From: Bacteroidales bacterium
GTDB taxonomy: Bacteria; Bacteroidota; Bacteroidia; Bacteroidales; VadinHA17
Reading direction: 5' to 3'
DNA: 64,000 bases
NCBI GenBank assembly: GCA_016715075.1
Contig: JADKBK010000006.1
Span: forward strand, 1 to 64,000
The notes under the pieces were generated by a model, which saw nothing but the letters and a program-made list of their open reading frames with translations, had not been told where the DNA came from and did no database searches. The translations under genes were made by a program, and so were the position numbers. How positions within the stretch are numbered: the stretch's first letter is position 1; each line of letters opens with the position of its first letter. Below, piece after piece: positions 54,814-64,000 of this stretch.

Positions 54814-55836
54814 ATGAGTAAGCACGTTGTTGTTATAGGTGGAGGAGTCGCAGGACTCGAGGCAGCCGGACGGTTATCGAGAGAGGGGCTGGATGTAAGT
54901 CTGCTTGAAAAGGACAGTATAACCGGCGGACACCTGAACAGATGGTTCAAACTATTTCCTGACCGCAGGGATAGCTCCGAAGTTAAAGATTATCTGGAGG
55001 GGCTTACCCATGCTAATAATGTAAAGCTGTTTACCAATGTAACTATTGAAAAGCTGAATAGGGACAAAGATCATTTTTCCGTTTTAACAAATGATGGAAA
55101 AGAGCTGATAGCGGATGCAGTTGTTGTAGCAACCGGATTTGACCTGTTTAAAAGTTCCAGGAAAGAGGAGTACGGATATGGAATATATGACAATGTGATC
55201 ACCTCGGCAGACCTTGAAGATATGTTCAGAAAAGGAGAGATCACTGCTGCTGATGGCACTGTCCCAAAAAAGATAGGAATTGTACACTGTGTAGGATCAC
55301 GTGATGAAAAGGCTGGTAATCTGTACTGTTCAAAATTATGTTGTGTGACTGCGGTCAAGCAGGCAATAGAGATAAGGGAGCATTACCCCGAATCAACCTT
55401 ATTCTGTTTTTATATGGACATGCGTATGGGTGGAGCCTATTATGAAGAAATGTACAGGGAAGCACAGGAAGTCTGGTCGGTGAATTTCATAAGAGGGAAG
55501 GTTTCAGAAGCCAGTGAAACGATTGACAAAAAGGTTGTGATTAAAGTCGAAGATACACTTGCCGGAAGGCCTCTTAAGATGACATTGGATTTACTTATTC
55601 TCATGGCGGGGATGGAAATGTCGGAGGGAGGAATAAAGCTTGCCGGCCTGGCAGGGTTAAAGACAGGTGATAACAGGTTTTTTGAAGCAACAGACCATCA
55701 TTTTGGAAGCAACAAGAGTAATGTGGAAGGATTGTTTTATGCCGGTACCTGCACGTCTCCGATGAATATCACTGAAACTATATCGCATGCGCGTGCTGCT
55801 GTCTCTGAAGTTGTTGACTACCTGAAAAACAGTTAG
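54814..55836 (+). CDS. HdrA-like flavoprotein
   Basis: 340 residues: the FAD-binding start VVVIGGGVAGLEAAGRLS, the HdrA hallmark CVGSRDEKAGNLYCSKLCC (cluster-binding cysteines next to the flavin), and a C-terminal strand LFYAGTCTSPMNITETISHA, where FAD contacts end. It lacks the extra ferredoxin domains of full-length HdrA, resembling the shorter QmoA type. Likely takes electrons from the quinone pool or a soluble donor and splits them between HdrBC-like and the membrane subunit. Confidence 0.85.
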   Translation: MSKHVVVIGGGVAGLEAAGRLSREGLDVSLLEKDSITGGHLNRWFKLFPDRRDSSEVKDYLEGLTHANNVKLFTNVTIEKLNRDKDHFSVLTNDGKELIADAVVVATGFDLFKSSRKEEYGYGIYDNVITSADLEDMFRKGEITAADGTVPKKIGIVHCVGSRDEKAGNLYCSKLCCVTAVKQAIEIREHYPESTLFCFYMDMRMGGAYYEEMYREAQEVWSVNFIRGKVSEASETIDKKVVIKVEDTLAGRPLKMTLDLLILMAGMEMSEGGIKLAGLAGLKTGDNRFFEATDHHFGSNKSNVEGLFYAGTCTSPMNITETISHARAAVSEVVDYLKNS

Positions 55837-55842
55837 ATAAGA

Positions 55843-56187
55843 ATGGAGAAATTTGGCTTTTTCATATCAAAAGGACGTCAGATAAACTATGATTCCAATG
55901 ACAGGAGCATAGCTGAATATATCTATGAAAGAGAGCCTAGCTTCAGAAGATGCATTGAGTGCGGTGGCTGTTCTGCAACCTGTACAACCGGCAGTATGAC
56001 TAAATTCAGCCTGAGGGAGCTTCATATTCTTATCAAACGCGGCGAAAATGATAAAGTGATGGAGAGCTTAAAGAAATGTATGCTCTGCGGAAAATGCATC
56101 CTTGTTTGTCCCCGTGGAGTAAATACCCGGAATATCGTTGTTCTTGCTAAACAGGCATTTCAAAAATCAGCTGCATATGCAATTTGA
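55843..56187 (+). CDS. Small HdrC-like iron-sulfur protein
   Basis: 114 residues, two [4Fe-4S] sites (CIECGGCSATCTTG and CMLCGKCILVCPRG) linked by a helix, the compact HdrC form. It is the second HdrC-type subunit of the cluster and overlaps the next gene by 11 bases, so it is made together with the membrane subunit. Confidence 0.85.
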   Translation: MEKFGFFISKGRQINYDSNDRSIAEYIYEREPSFRRCIECGGCSATCTTGSMTKFSLRELHILIKRGENDKVMESLKKCMLCGKCILVCPRGVNTRNIVVLAKQAFQKSAAYAI

Positions 56188-58078
56188 TCCCTTCGTCATA
56201 CCATTCAATATTGGATTAAACTTTATCCTGTTATATACTGTTATAAGGTGTGTTGTATGGTTTCGCGGACTCTCACGCGCTGATAAGCTGAGGATGCAGA
56301 GAGGATTTTTCGGAACTCCCTTTGCACAGAGTTTAAGGGAGATTTTTCTTGAAAGTCTTCTCCATAGAAAAATCCTTAAGACCAACTTTCGGTTAGGTTA
56401 CATGCATATGAGTCTCGCTTTCGGCTGGTTCCTTCTTATTTTTTTTGGTACAATTGAAGCTGATGTTTTCGGCACCAGACATCTTAACGCTCCCTACAGG
56501 GCCATCTTTTTCAGGTTTTTTAATCCGGAGCACGGAAGAATGGGTTTTGAATCAGTGTACGGGTTTTTAATGGACCTTATTCTTGCCTTCGTTCTCTCTG
56601 GGCTATTCCTGGCCATAATCAAGAGATTCTATTCCCGGATTGTGGGAATGAAGAAAACGACACGCCTTAAACCTTCAGATAAGGTTGCTCTTACTGCGCT
56701 ATGGTTGATTTTCCCCAGCCGCCTTCTTGCGGAAAGCTTTACATGCGGAGCATATGGCACCGGAAGCTTCCTGACAGGAACACTAGGCAGCTGGCTGGCA
56801 TCCTTTCTTCCTGCCCAGCAACTTGCTTATCCTTTCTGGTGGCTCTATTCACTTTCACTTGGTACATTTTTTATCTTACTTCCTGTCACACGGTATATGC
56901 ATATACCAACTGAACTGTTCCTTATTTTCATGAGAAATTCAGGCATAAAGACAGGCGACAAGACAGGAAGCTATTCAGAGGTCGAAGTTTTTTCATGTTC
57001 TTCCTGCGGAATTTGTATAGATACCTGTCAGCTGAATACATCAGCAGGTATAACAAATATACAATCAGCCTATCTGATGAAAGCTATCCGCAATAATAGC
57101 AATGTAGCCGAAATAGCGCACAACTGTCTTATGTGCGGAAGGTGTGATCAGGTTTGCCCGGTAGGTATCGAGCTTTCACCCATCAGGATGATACAGAGAA
57201 GAGCCGGAGAGAATGATATTGCTTACAAAAACACATATAAAGATTATTTCAGGACCAGGCAGATAACAGCCTCTGAAAAGCCGGATATTTCTCCTGTTTA
57301 TAATTTTCTGCCGGAAGTAAATCCAGATAAAGCAGATGTATTATACTTTGCAGGCTGTATGACCCATCTGACTCCATCTATAAAGAACTCAATGGTCAGG
57401 ATACTTGAAGCTTCAGGGTTGAATTACAAATTTATTGACGAGGATGGGGGCGCCTGTTGCGGGAGGCCATTAATGCTTGCCGGACAGGACAGGGAGGCAA
57501 GGGAGCTGATTAATTATAATTCCCAGCTGATATGGAAATCAGGGGCTCAAACGCTTGTCACCTCCTGCCCGATATGCTATAAAGTATTCAGGGAGAGCTA
57601 TTACCTGGATGTTGAAGTACTTCATCATTCTCAGTTCATAAAGAATCTCATTGACGAGGATATTGTGAAGCTGAATTTTTTAAGAAAAAGGGTCGTTTAC
57701 CATACTCCATGTGATCTGGGAAGGGGATCAGGTGTTTATAACGAGCCAAAAGAGGTTCTGACACATATTTCACGGCTGGAGAAAAGCAAATTTGAGGATG
57801 ATAAATCACTTTGTTGCGGAGGTAGTCTCGCCAACATGAAAATCGGGTCTCAGAAAAGAAGCCTTATTGCCAGAGATGCAGCAGCAGAGCTGACCCGTAC
57901 CAGCCCCGATATACTGGCCACGGCCTGCCCGCTCTGCAAAAAAACCTTTTCATCGGCTACCACAACAAGAGTCGCTGATATTGCAGAGTTGGTCGCTGAA
58001 GCCTTAATCGTTTCATCTGTAAAACGAAGCACAAACAAAAAGATCTTTTCAGCTAAGGAGCTGGCAGCAATATCCTGA
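56177..58078 (+). CDS. Membrane-bound Fe-S oxidoreductase with HdrD-like CCG domains
   Basis: 633 residues. The N-terminal 250 contain about five transmembrane helices with several histidines (for example YMHMSLAFGW), as in the heme b or quinone-binding membrane part of HdrE/DsrM-like proteins. Then two ferredoxin sites (CSSCGICIDTCQ; CLMCGRCDQVCPVG) and two CCG domains (FAGCMTHLTP, GACCGRPL, TSCPICY; and HTPCDLGRG, SLCCGGSL, TACPLCKK). This single-chain HdrE-HdrD fusion links quinones to thiol or disulfide chemistry. Start ATG 56177 overlaps the end of the preceding gene. Confidence 0.87.
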   Translation: MQFDPFVIPFNIGLNFILLYTVIRCVVWFRGLSRADKLRMQRGFFGTPFAQSLREIFLESLLHRKILKTNFRLGYMHMSLAFGWFLLIFFGTIEADVFGTRHLNAPYRAIFFRFFNPEHGRMGFESVYGFLMDLILAFVLSGLFLAIIKRFYSRIVGMKKTTRLKPSDKVALTALWLIFPSRLLAESFTCGAYGTGSFLTGTLGSWLASFLPAQQLAYPFWWLYSLSLGTFFILLPVTRYMHIPTELFLIFMRNSGIKTGDKTGSYSEVEVFSCSSCGICIDTCQLNTSAGITNIQSAYLMKAIRNNSNVAEIAHNCLMCGRCDQVCPVGIELSPIRMIQRRAGENDIAYKNTYKDYFRTRQITASEKPDISPVYNFLPEVNPDKADVLYFAGCMTHLTPSIKNSMVRILEASGLNYKFIDEDGGACCGRPLMLAGQDREARELINYNSQLIWKSGAQTLVTSCPICYKVFRESYYLDVEVLHHSQFIKNLIDEDIVKLNFLRKRVVYHTPCDLGRGSGVYNEPKEVLTHISRLEKSKFEDDKSLCCGGSLANMKIGSQKRSLIARDAAAELTRTSPDILATACPLCKKTFSSATTTRVADIAELVAEALIVSSVKRSTNKKIFSAKELAAIS

Positions 58079-58237
58079 AGACTGAAACCGTCAGCTCTCC
58101 CTAATTCAGGTAATCATTATCATCTTTTCTCAAATAAGAGGAAATTTTAGATTTATTTTGCATTTTCTTCTGGATAATATACTGAATACATATTATCCTT
58201 CGTTATTAGTAATATTCAATATTTAAAACCCTGTGAG

Positions 58238-58789
58238 ATGAAAAGAAGATATTTTGTGTGGATGGCGTTATTAGGGTTTACCTTAGTCGTTTCCTGCAAC
58301 AGTGAGGTAAGATCGGATCAGAGGAGTAATATGGTTGCTGAAAACAAAATTTTACAGCAGAAAGACGGGACTTTCTCTCTGAAGATTGATAAGGCCGAAT
58401 GTTACCACGACATGGTCAATCCCGCAAGCAATACCGCTGAATGGAATATAGTGATTTCCAAGTCAGGCCGTTATGATGTGTGGCTGTCAAGTGCCACCAG
58501 GGACACTACAAATCTCAGGTATAAGAATTCCGTACTCCTGAGTATCCGTGATAACCGGCTGGAAGCATTGCCTGTGGTGAACAGGGTAATACAAAACTCA
58601 AGGGATGTTTCAAGACCTTATTTTCAGGCTGATTCATTTATGGGTTCGATGTACATTCAGGACACAGGAGTATACAGTGTTCAGGTGATAAGTGACAGGA
58701 TAAGGCCAATGAATTTCAAACCTACAGAATCATCACCAGACGATCAGACAAAGATTTTATCTGTATCTCTGACACCAACAAAGCATTAA
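58238..58789 (+). CDS. Hypothetical lipoprotein
   Basis: 183-residue lipoprotein (lipobox LVVSC, Cys 20). The mature part is a small beta-sandwich: AECYHDMVN, AEWNIVISKSGRYDVWLSSA, then strand pairs to TGVYSVQVISDRIRPM. The SGRYDVWLSS and YSVQVISD segments are reminiscent of carbohydrate-binding modules attached to glycosidases, but no catalytic domain is present. Own promoter likely in the 160-base gap. Confidence 0.55.
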   Translation: MKRRYFVWMALLGFTLVVSCNSEVRSDQRSNMVAENKILQQKDGTFSLKIDKAECYHDMVNPASNTAEWNIVISKSGRYDVWLSSATRDTTNLRYKNSVLLSIRDNRLEALPVVNRVIQNSRDVSRPYFQADSFMGSMYIQDTGVYSVQVISDRIRPMNFKPTESSPDDQTKILSVSLTPTKH

Positions 58790-58851
58790 TGATTTAAAAT
58801 TACTTCTGATTATTTTTTCTGTGAACATGAGAGAAACCGTTTTCCTGCCAG

Positions 58852-61800
58852 TTAACGGTTTCTTTCTTTTATCCATTCACGTGCATTAACAAATGCTTTG
58901 ATCCATGGTGTTACCTCATCATTCTTCCTGTCGGATGGATAATGACCGCATTGCCATGGAAAATAAGCCCTCTCGAGATGAGGCATCATAACCAGATGGC
59001 GGCCATCATCGGATGACAAACCTGCTACAGCAGAATCAGAACCGTTTGGATTAGCCGGATAATTATGGCTGCTGAATTTCATTGGAATATTATAACTGGA
59101 TTCAGGATAGGGGAGATGAAATTTTCCTTCTCCGTGAGCCACCCAGATTCCAAGCTCCATACCTGCCATATTTCCCAGCATTACTGAATTGTTCTCCTGT
59201 ATCTTCACCCCTATAAAGCCCGATTCAAATTTATGGGACTCATTATGCAGTAGGAGTGGTTTTTCTTTATGATCAGGATAAACAAGTCCAAGTTCAGCCA
59301 TCAGCTGGCAGCCGTTACATACTCCAAGTGAAAGAGTATCAGGTCTTTTATAGAAATTCTCAAGTGCTATCCGTGCTTTGTCATTATACATAAATGCCCC
59401 GGCCCATCCCTTTGCTGACCCAAGTACATCTGAATTTGAAAATCCACCCACAAATACAATCAGACTAATATCTTCAAGATTCTCCCTTCCTGCGATCAGG
59501 TCGGTCATATGCACATCTTTAACATCGAAACCGGCAAGGTACAGAGCGTATGCCATCTCCCTGTCTCCGTTAACACCCTTCTCCCGGATTATGGCAGCCC
59601 TTATTCCTGTTTTTTTCCTTCTATCCGGTGATATGCCCTGTGATTTAAATGTTCCTGGAAAATTTCCGAGATTAAAGTTCAGACCATTATTCCTGTAATT
59701 CTTAAACCTTTCCAGTGCAAGCTCAGGTCCGCATTGCCTGCGGTCAAGAAGATATGAAGTGCGGAACCATCTATCACGCAGCTGGTCAATCCCGAACGTA
59801 AATGTCGTCTCATTGTTTGTTACAAACAGTGTCCGTTCTTCAACAGGGTGACCGATAGAATAGTATGAGATTCCGCTTTCAAGAAGGATCTCAGCAACCT
59901 CATCCTCATCCTTAACCTGAATAATTATTCCCGGGTTCTGGCTGAAAAGGACCTTTACTGTATCGCTTTCATCAAGAGCTGACAGATTAATTGTTAATCC
60001 TCCTTCTGTGTTGGAGAAGCACATTTCAAGAAGAGTCGTAAGCATCCCACCCGCAGAAATATCATGACCTGAAAGAATTATTCCTTTTGAGATAAGATCC
60101 TGAATGGTATTGAATACTTCAGCGAAATATGCAGGATCAGTCACTGTAGGCGCTTCATCCCCAAGTCTGTTAAGTATCTGAGCAAAACTGCTGCCCCCAG
60201 GTTTGAAATCATCCCGGCTCATATCGATATAAAGAAGACTTGTAAATGGGTCATTTACAATTACCGGTTCAACGATTTTTCTAATATCATTAACCTCTCC
60301 TGATGCCGAGACAATAACAGTGCCTGGCGAAAAAACGACCTCGTCACTGTATTTCTGGGTCATGGAGAGGCTATCCTTTCCGGTAGGGATGTTTATCCCA
60401 AGTGCAAGAGCAAAATCACTTGCAGCTTTCACTGCCAGATATAGCCTTGCATCTTCCCCCGGGTTTTTACATGGCCACATCCAGTTGGCGGATAGCGATA
60501 TGCTTTTCAGTTTTTCAGTCAGCGGTGCCCAGATTATGTTTGTAAGAGCTTCTGCTATTGACAGGACGGAACCCGCCGCAGGATCAATTAGCCCTGCTGC
60601 AGGAGCATGACCAATAGAGGTAGCCATACCATATTTACCCCTGTAATCCAGCGCAATTGCTCCAAGATTATTGAGAGGCAGCTGAAGAGGGCCGGCACAT
60701 TGCTGTTTGGCAAGACGACCTGTCACCGATCTGTCAACCTTGTTTGTCAGCCAGTCCCTGCAGGCCACTTCCTCAATCTGCAGCACCTGTTCCGCATATT
60801 CTTTTATCTTCTCCTGAGTGTATACCAGCTTGCTGTAGCCATCTGTTACAGTGGCATCATTCATAACTGTTTTTGGAGGGTTGCCGAAAAGAGAGGCCAG
60901 TGCAATATCAATCGGTTTTTCACCGGTTACAGGATTTACAAGTGTAAACTGCAGATCGCCTGTCACCTCGCCGATAATATAAATAGGCGCTCTCTCCCTG
61001 TCTGCAATCTCCTGCAGTATGCCAATATCTTTTTTCTTCATCACAAGGCCCATTCGTTCCTGTGACTCGTTTCCAATGATCTCCCTGGCTGAGAGTGTAG
61101 GATCTCCAACAGGTAATTTGCTAATATCTATTTTACCTCCTGTTGCTTCAACAAGTTCCGAAAGACAGTTGAGATGGCCGCCAGCTCCGTGATCGTGTAT
61201 TGATACTACCGGATTGTGTTCTGATTCGCTTAATGCTCTCAGTGCATTATATACTCTTTTCTGCATCTCAGGATTAGCCCTCTGAACTGCATTCAGCTCT
61301 ATTGAACTGTGAAACTGACCGGTATCGACTGACGATACGGCACCTCCACCCATTCCGATCCTGTAATTATCACCCCCCAGGAGTACTATTATGTCACCTT
61401 TTTCAGGAATATCCTTTTCACTGTCTTTCTTTTTACCAATGCCTATTCCGCCTGCAAGCATTATAACCTTGTCGAATCCGAACTTCTTGAGGTTCTCAAA
61501 ATGTTCAAATGTAAGAACTGAACCACAGATGAGCGGCTGTCCGAATTTATTACCGAAGTCACTGGCTCCATTTGAAGCCTTGATGAGTATATCTTCAGGG
61601 GTCTGGTAAAGCCATTTCCTCTCATCTGTCGCTCTTTCCCACGGTCTCGGACCATCTGGCCTTGGATATGAGGTCATATAAACAGCAGTTCCTGCAATTG
61701 GAAATGCACCCTTCCCGCCGGCTATCCTGTCTCTTATCTCACCGCCTGTTCCTGTTGCGGCTCCGTTAAATGGTTCAACCGTAGTGGGAAAATTATGTGT

Positions 61801-61902
61801 CTCAGCCTTCAGTGAAAGAACAGACTCATAATCCTTTATATTGAAATAGTCGGATTTGTTCTGGGTCTGTGGTGCAAACATTTCTACAACTGGTCCCTGC
61901 AC
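58852..61902 (-). pseudogene. purL: Phosphoribosylformylglycinamidine synthase, main part
   Basis: Large-type FGAR amidotransferase of purine synthesis (ATP, FGAR and glutamine to FGAM). The piece includes LSLKAETHNFPTTVEPF, GTGGEIRDRIAGGKGA, the GGDNYRIGMGGGAVSS ATP site, FALALGINIPTGKDSL, and the C-terminal glutaminase with catalytic Cys in LGVCNGCQLMAEL and His/Glu in WVAHGEGKF. The frame is the same as the N-terminal part (61951-62541), with only a TAG between. With that codon readable, the gene spans 58852-62541, 1229 residues, full length. Confidence 0.93.
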
Positions 61903-61950
61903 AAATGCGCAATTATCTTTATATGCAGAAACAACCCTGTTGGGATTTTC

Positions 61951-62541
61951 CTAGTTGTCTTTTTTAATCATCTGAAACAGGGTGGCATCTTTCTCTTCCC
62001 CTGATATAATAAATGTTCCGTTGAAGATTTTATGACGGCAATGTTCAGAATTGACCTGAGAAAAACCGAAAACCTCACTGTCGGTGAGTTTCCTGCCGAT
62101 TGAAATGCTTAACTCTTCAAGGTATCCAACCTCATCTTCATTGAGCGCCAAACTCTCCTTTTTATTATATTCACTTATATTGCCGATGTAAATTACAGGG
62201 TCCGGTTGCTTGTCTATTGTAAAGATATTCTGGTCAAGACCTGTGTAAACCTTCTGCAGCATTGGATCATGATGAGGATTCTCTGATAGAGAGATTGCAA
62301 ACTCTTCAATTCTTTTAATATTGCTTATACCCATATTCTGGGTTATCTCAACGGCATTTGTGCTCCATGGTGTAATCATCTCTCTCCTTGGACCAATAAA
62401 AGTACCCTCAAGCTTCTCTTTTTTTATGAGATTAGCATTTCCGAAGAGCCAGATAAGTTTTTCTATGTCCTTCTCGCGGATAATTTCTTTGGTACCAACT
62501 GCAATAATATTTTTAGTGCTGCCTTCGAAAAAGAGAATCAT
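61951..62541 (-). pseudogene. purL: Phosphoribosylformylglycinamidine synthase, N-terminal piece before an in-frame TAG
   Basis: 196 residues: the substrate-adaptor start of large PurL (MILFFEGSTKN), REMITPWSTNAVEI and the linker domain ending SEVFGFSQVNSEHCRHKIFN. The TAG (minus strand, 61953-61951) follows FQMIKKDN; reading through gives ENPNRVVSAYKDN, the usual continuation. A lysine codon (AAG) differing by one base would fit. As purine synthesis is normally needed, a sequencing error is likely, or the strain relies on salvage. Confidence 0.88.
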
Positions 62542-62642
62542 AATATTTAGGATAAGATATTGATTAATAGCAGATTATTCGACATAAGATATCGTAAAAA
62601 CAAGTATGTAAATATAATTCAAGTTTTGTAAAAATCCTATTT

Positions 62643-62691
62643 ACTCATCTCTGTGTCCTCTGTGCTTTCTCTGTGTTCCTCTGTGTCAGTT
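62643..62691. repeat. CTCTGTG low-complexity repeat
   Basis: Four close copies of CTCTGTG (CTCTGTGTCCTCTGTGCTTT...) between purL and the M3 peptidase. Related phrases occur at 34792-34830. No gene here. Confidence 0.6.
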
Positions 62692-62713
62692 CTTATTTGT
62701 TTCACAGAGATAT

Positions 62714-64000
62714 CTAAATTAACCCGCTTCTTTGCAGGAATGGCTCCAGCGAAGCCTCTTTTCCCCTGAAACGGATATATAGGGCAAGTGCTTTTTCACT
62801 ACCGCCCTTTTCAAGAATGTTCTTCCTGAAAGAAAGTGCACTTTCCCGGTTGAAGATCCCTTTTTCCCTGAAGAAGCTGAAAGCATCAGCATCCAGAACT
62901 TCTGCCCATTTGTAGCCATAATACCCGGCTGCATACCCGCCTCCGAAAATATGTCCGAAAGATGCACTTATACACGTATCTTCAATAACCGGGAATAATT
63001 CAGTTTTACCGGAAACACTGGTTTCAAATTCCTTAATATCAGTTTCAAGCGGGGAGGCTATCGTATGCCAGGCCATATCGAGGAATGCGAACCCCAGCTG
63101 CCGGAAACAGCCATATCCTTCATTAAACGTAGAGGCCTTCTTAATCTGTTCGATAATCTCATAAGGGATTTTATCGCCTGTCTGATAATGAGTTGCCCAT
63201 GAGTCAAGCCAGCTTTTCTCGTACGCATAGTTCTCCATGAACTGGGAAGGTAATTCAACAAAATCCCGTGCTACATTAGTCCCTGACAAACTTTCATAGG
63301 TACATCTGGTGAGCATTCCATGAAGTGCATGGCCGAATTCATGAAGGAAGGTGGTAAGTTCGCTGAAAGAGAGGAGCGAAGGTCTGGTTTCAGATGCTCT
63401 CGTGAAGTTGCCTACAATTGAAATATGTGGTCTGATATCGGTACCTTCCGATTTTCTCTGATCCCTGTAGCTTGTCATCCACGCCCCTCCGCTTTTACCA
63501 GGACGCGGGTGATAATCAGCATAAAAGATTGCCAGGAAGGAGTTATCCGAATCATAAACCTCATAGGTCTTTACCTCCCTGTGATAAACTGGTATTGAAG
63601 CTGCAGGGACGAACTTTATTCCATACAGAGTAAAGGCCAGATCAAATATTGCCTTTTCCGCGTTTTCAAGACGGAAATAGGGCTTTAGTATTTCATCATC
63701 AATATTATAGAGCTTTTTCTTTAGTTTTTCAGAATAGAAGGGCCAGTCCCATCGTTCGAAGGAGTCATCATGACCACATTCGACAGCAAATTTTCTGACA
63801 TTTTCAAAATCTCTGGTGGCAGCTTTTTTTGAGGCATTAAAAAGCTCAAGGAGGAACTTTTCAACTGTTGTCTGTTTATCAGCCATCCGGTCGCCAAGAG
63901 TCATTTCGGCAAAGTTGGTGAAGCCAAGGATCTTTGCAAGTTCAAGTCTGAGATTGACAATTTTGATAATTATCTCCCTGTTGTCGTATTTATTGGCACG
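62714..64000 (-). CDS. M3-family zinc oligopeptidase (5' end outside window)
   Basis: The frame is open through the right edge of the window, so this is the C-terminal part (about 428 residues) of a larger enzyme. The zinc site HEFGHALHG with downstream Glu in FVELPSQFMENYAYE, and the later CTYESLSGTNVARD and FGHIFGGGYAAGYYGYKWAEV, are the M3A (Dcp/oligopeptidase A) pattern. It degrades short peptides in the cytoplasm or periplasm. The ATG at 63904 is internal and should not be used as the start. Confidence 0.93.
   Translation of the reverse strand, partial: RANKYDNREIIIKIVNLRLELAKILGFTNFAEMTLGDRMADKQTTVEKFLLELFNASKKAATRDFENVRKFAVECGHDDSFERWDWPFYSEKLKKKLYNIDDEILKPYFRLENAEKAIFDLAFTLYGIKFVPAASIPVYHREVKTYEVYDSDNSFLAIFYADYHPRPGKSGGAWMTSYRDQRKSEGTDIRPHISIVGNFTRASETRPSLLSFSELTTFLHEFGHALHGMLTRCTYESLSGTNVARDFVELPSQFMENYAYEKSWLDSWATHYQTGDKIPYEIIEQIKKASTFNEGYGCFRQLGFAFLDMAWHTIASPLETDIKEFETSVSGKTELFPVIEDTCISASFGHIFGGGYAAGYYGYKWAEVLDADAFSFFREKGIFNRESALSFRKNILEKGGSEKALALYIRFRGKEASLEPFLQRSGLI

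Overview
The window looks like a chromosomal piece of a member of the Bacteroidota, probably a Bacteroidales or Marinilabiliales-like anaerobe or facultative anaerobe. Evidence for this includes two secreted proteins with a C-terminal Por (type IX) sorting domain, FISUMP and SwmB-type repeat domains, a GH59/GH-A glycan locus, many short AT-rich intergenic regions without strong Shine-Dalgarno sequences, and families typical of that phylum (DUF3788, CbpA/CbpM, paired YeeE proteins). No prophage, plasmid backbone, rRNA operon or CRISPR array is visible.

Layout. 1-4.9 kb: the end of a PAS protein, then an Mla-type lipid-transport operon (permease, ATPase, MCE protein, outer-membrane barrel). 5-11.4 kb: a stress block (CsbD-like, two UspA proteins, a P-type ATPase, a broken old-yellow-enzyme gene, CbpA-CbpM). 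11.5-19 kb: two type-IX-secreted beta-helix proteins (one a PL9-like pectate lyase) and several small or hypothetical genes. 19-23 kb: acetyl-CoA synthetase and an ABC-F ATPase, followed by a dense intergenic repeat patch. 23.4-28.4 kb: glycan degradation (GH59, a clan GH-A lipoprotein, a remnant resembling GH51). 28.6-29.6 kb: a tRNA-Pro locus with tandem 169-bp repeats and a small GIY-YIG gene whose 3' end lies inside the tRNA gene. 29.7-36 kb: gamma-glutamyltransferase, FISUMP and CAP proteins, glutathione peroxidase, a Rieske protein and an ICMT-like methyltransferase. 36-40.7 kb: ppk, sixA and pfkA, with a divergent CHAD protein. 40.9-46.5 kb: a PsrABC-type molybdoenzyme with two YeeE/YedE transporters and a rhodanese-like protein. 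46.7-52.7 kb: M1 peptidase, membrane proteins, a second glutathione peroxidase, an epimerase and a PAP2 phosphatase. 53-58.1 kb: a five-gene heterodisulfide-reductase-like redox cluster. 58.2-64 kb: a lipoprotein, purL and an M3 peptidase that runs off the window.

Two themes stand out. First, anaerobic sulfur and thiol electron transfer: the PsrABC/YeeE/rhodanese set and the Hdr-like set may both exchange electrons with the quinone pool. Second, an unusual number of genes is interrupted: single-base frameshifts in mlaF, the P-type ATPase, GH59, ppk and a small membrane protein, several in the OYE gene, an out-of-frame internal deletion in psrA, and in-frame stops in the M1 peptidase and purL. 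Housekeeping genes such as purL are among them, so assembly or consensus error is the first explanation, although local gene decay is possible.

The most unusual structure is the tRNA-Pro / GIY-YIG / tandem-repeat locus. Also notable are pairs of a TTATGTAAC-like 9-mer at exactly 21-bp period in front of stress genes, and unrelated-looking 7-bp-period arrays at four intergenic sites. All functions are assigned by reading motifs; no database search was run.
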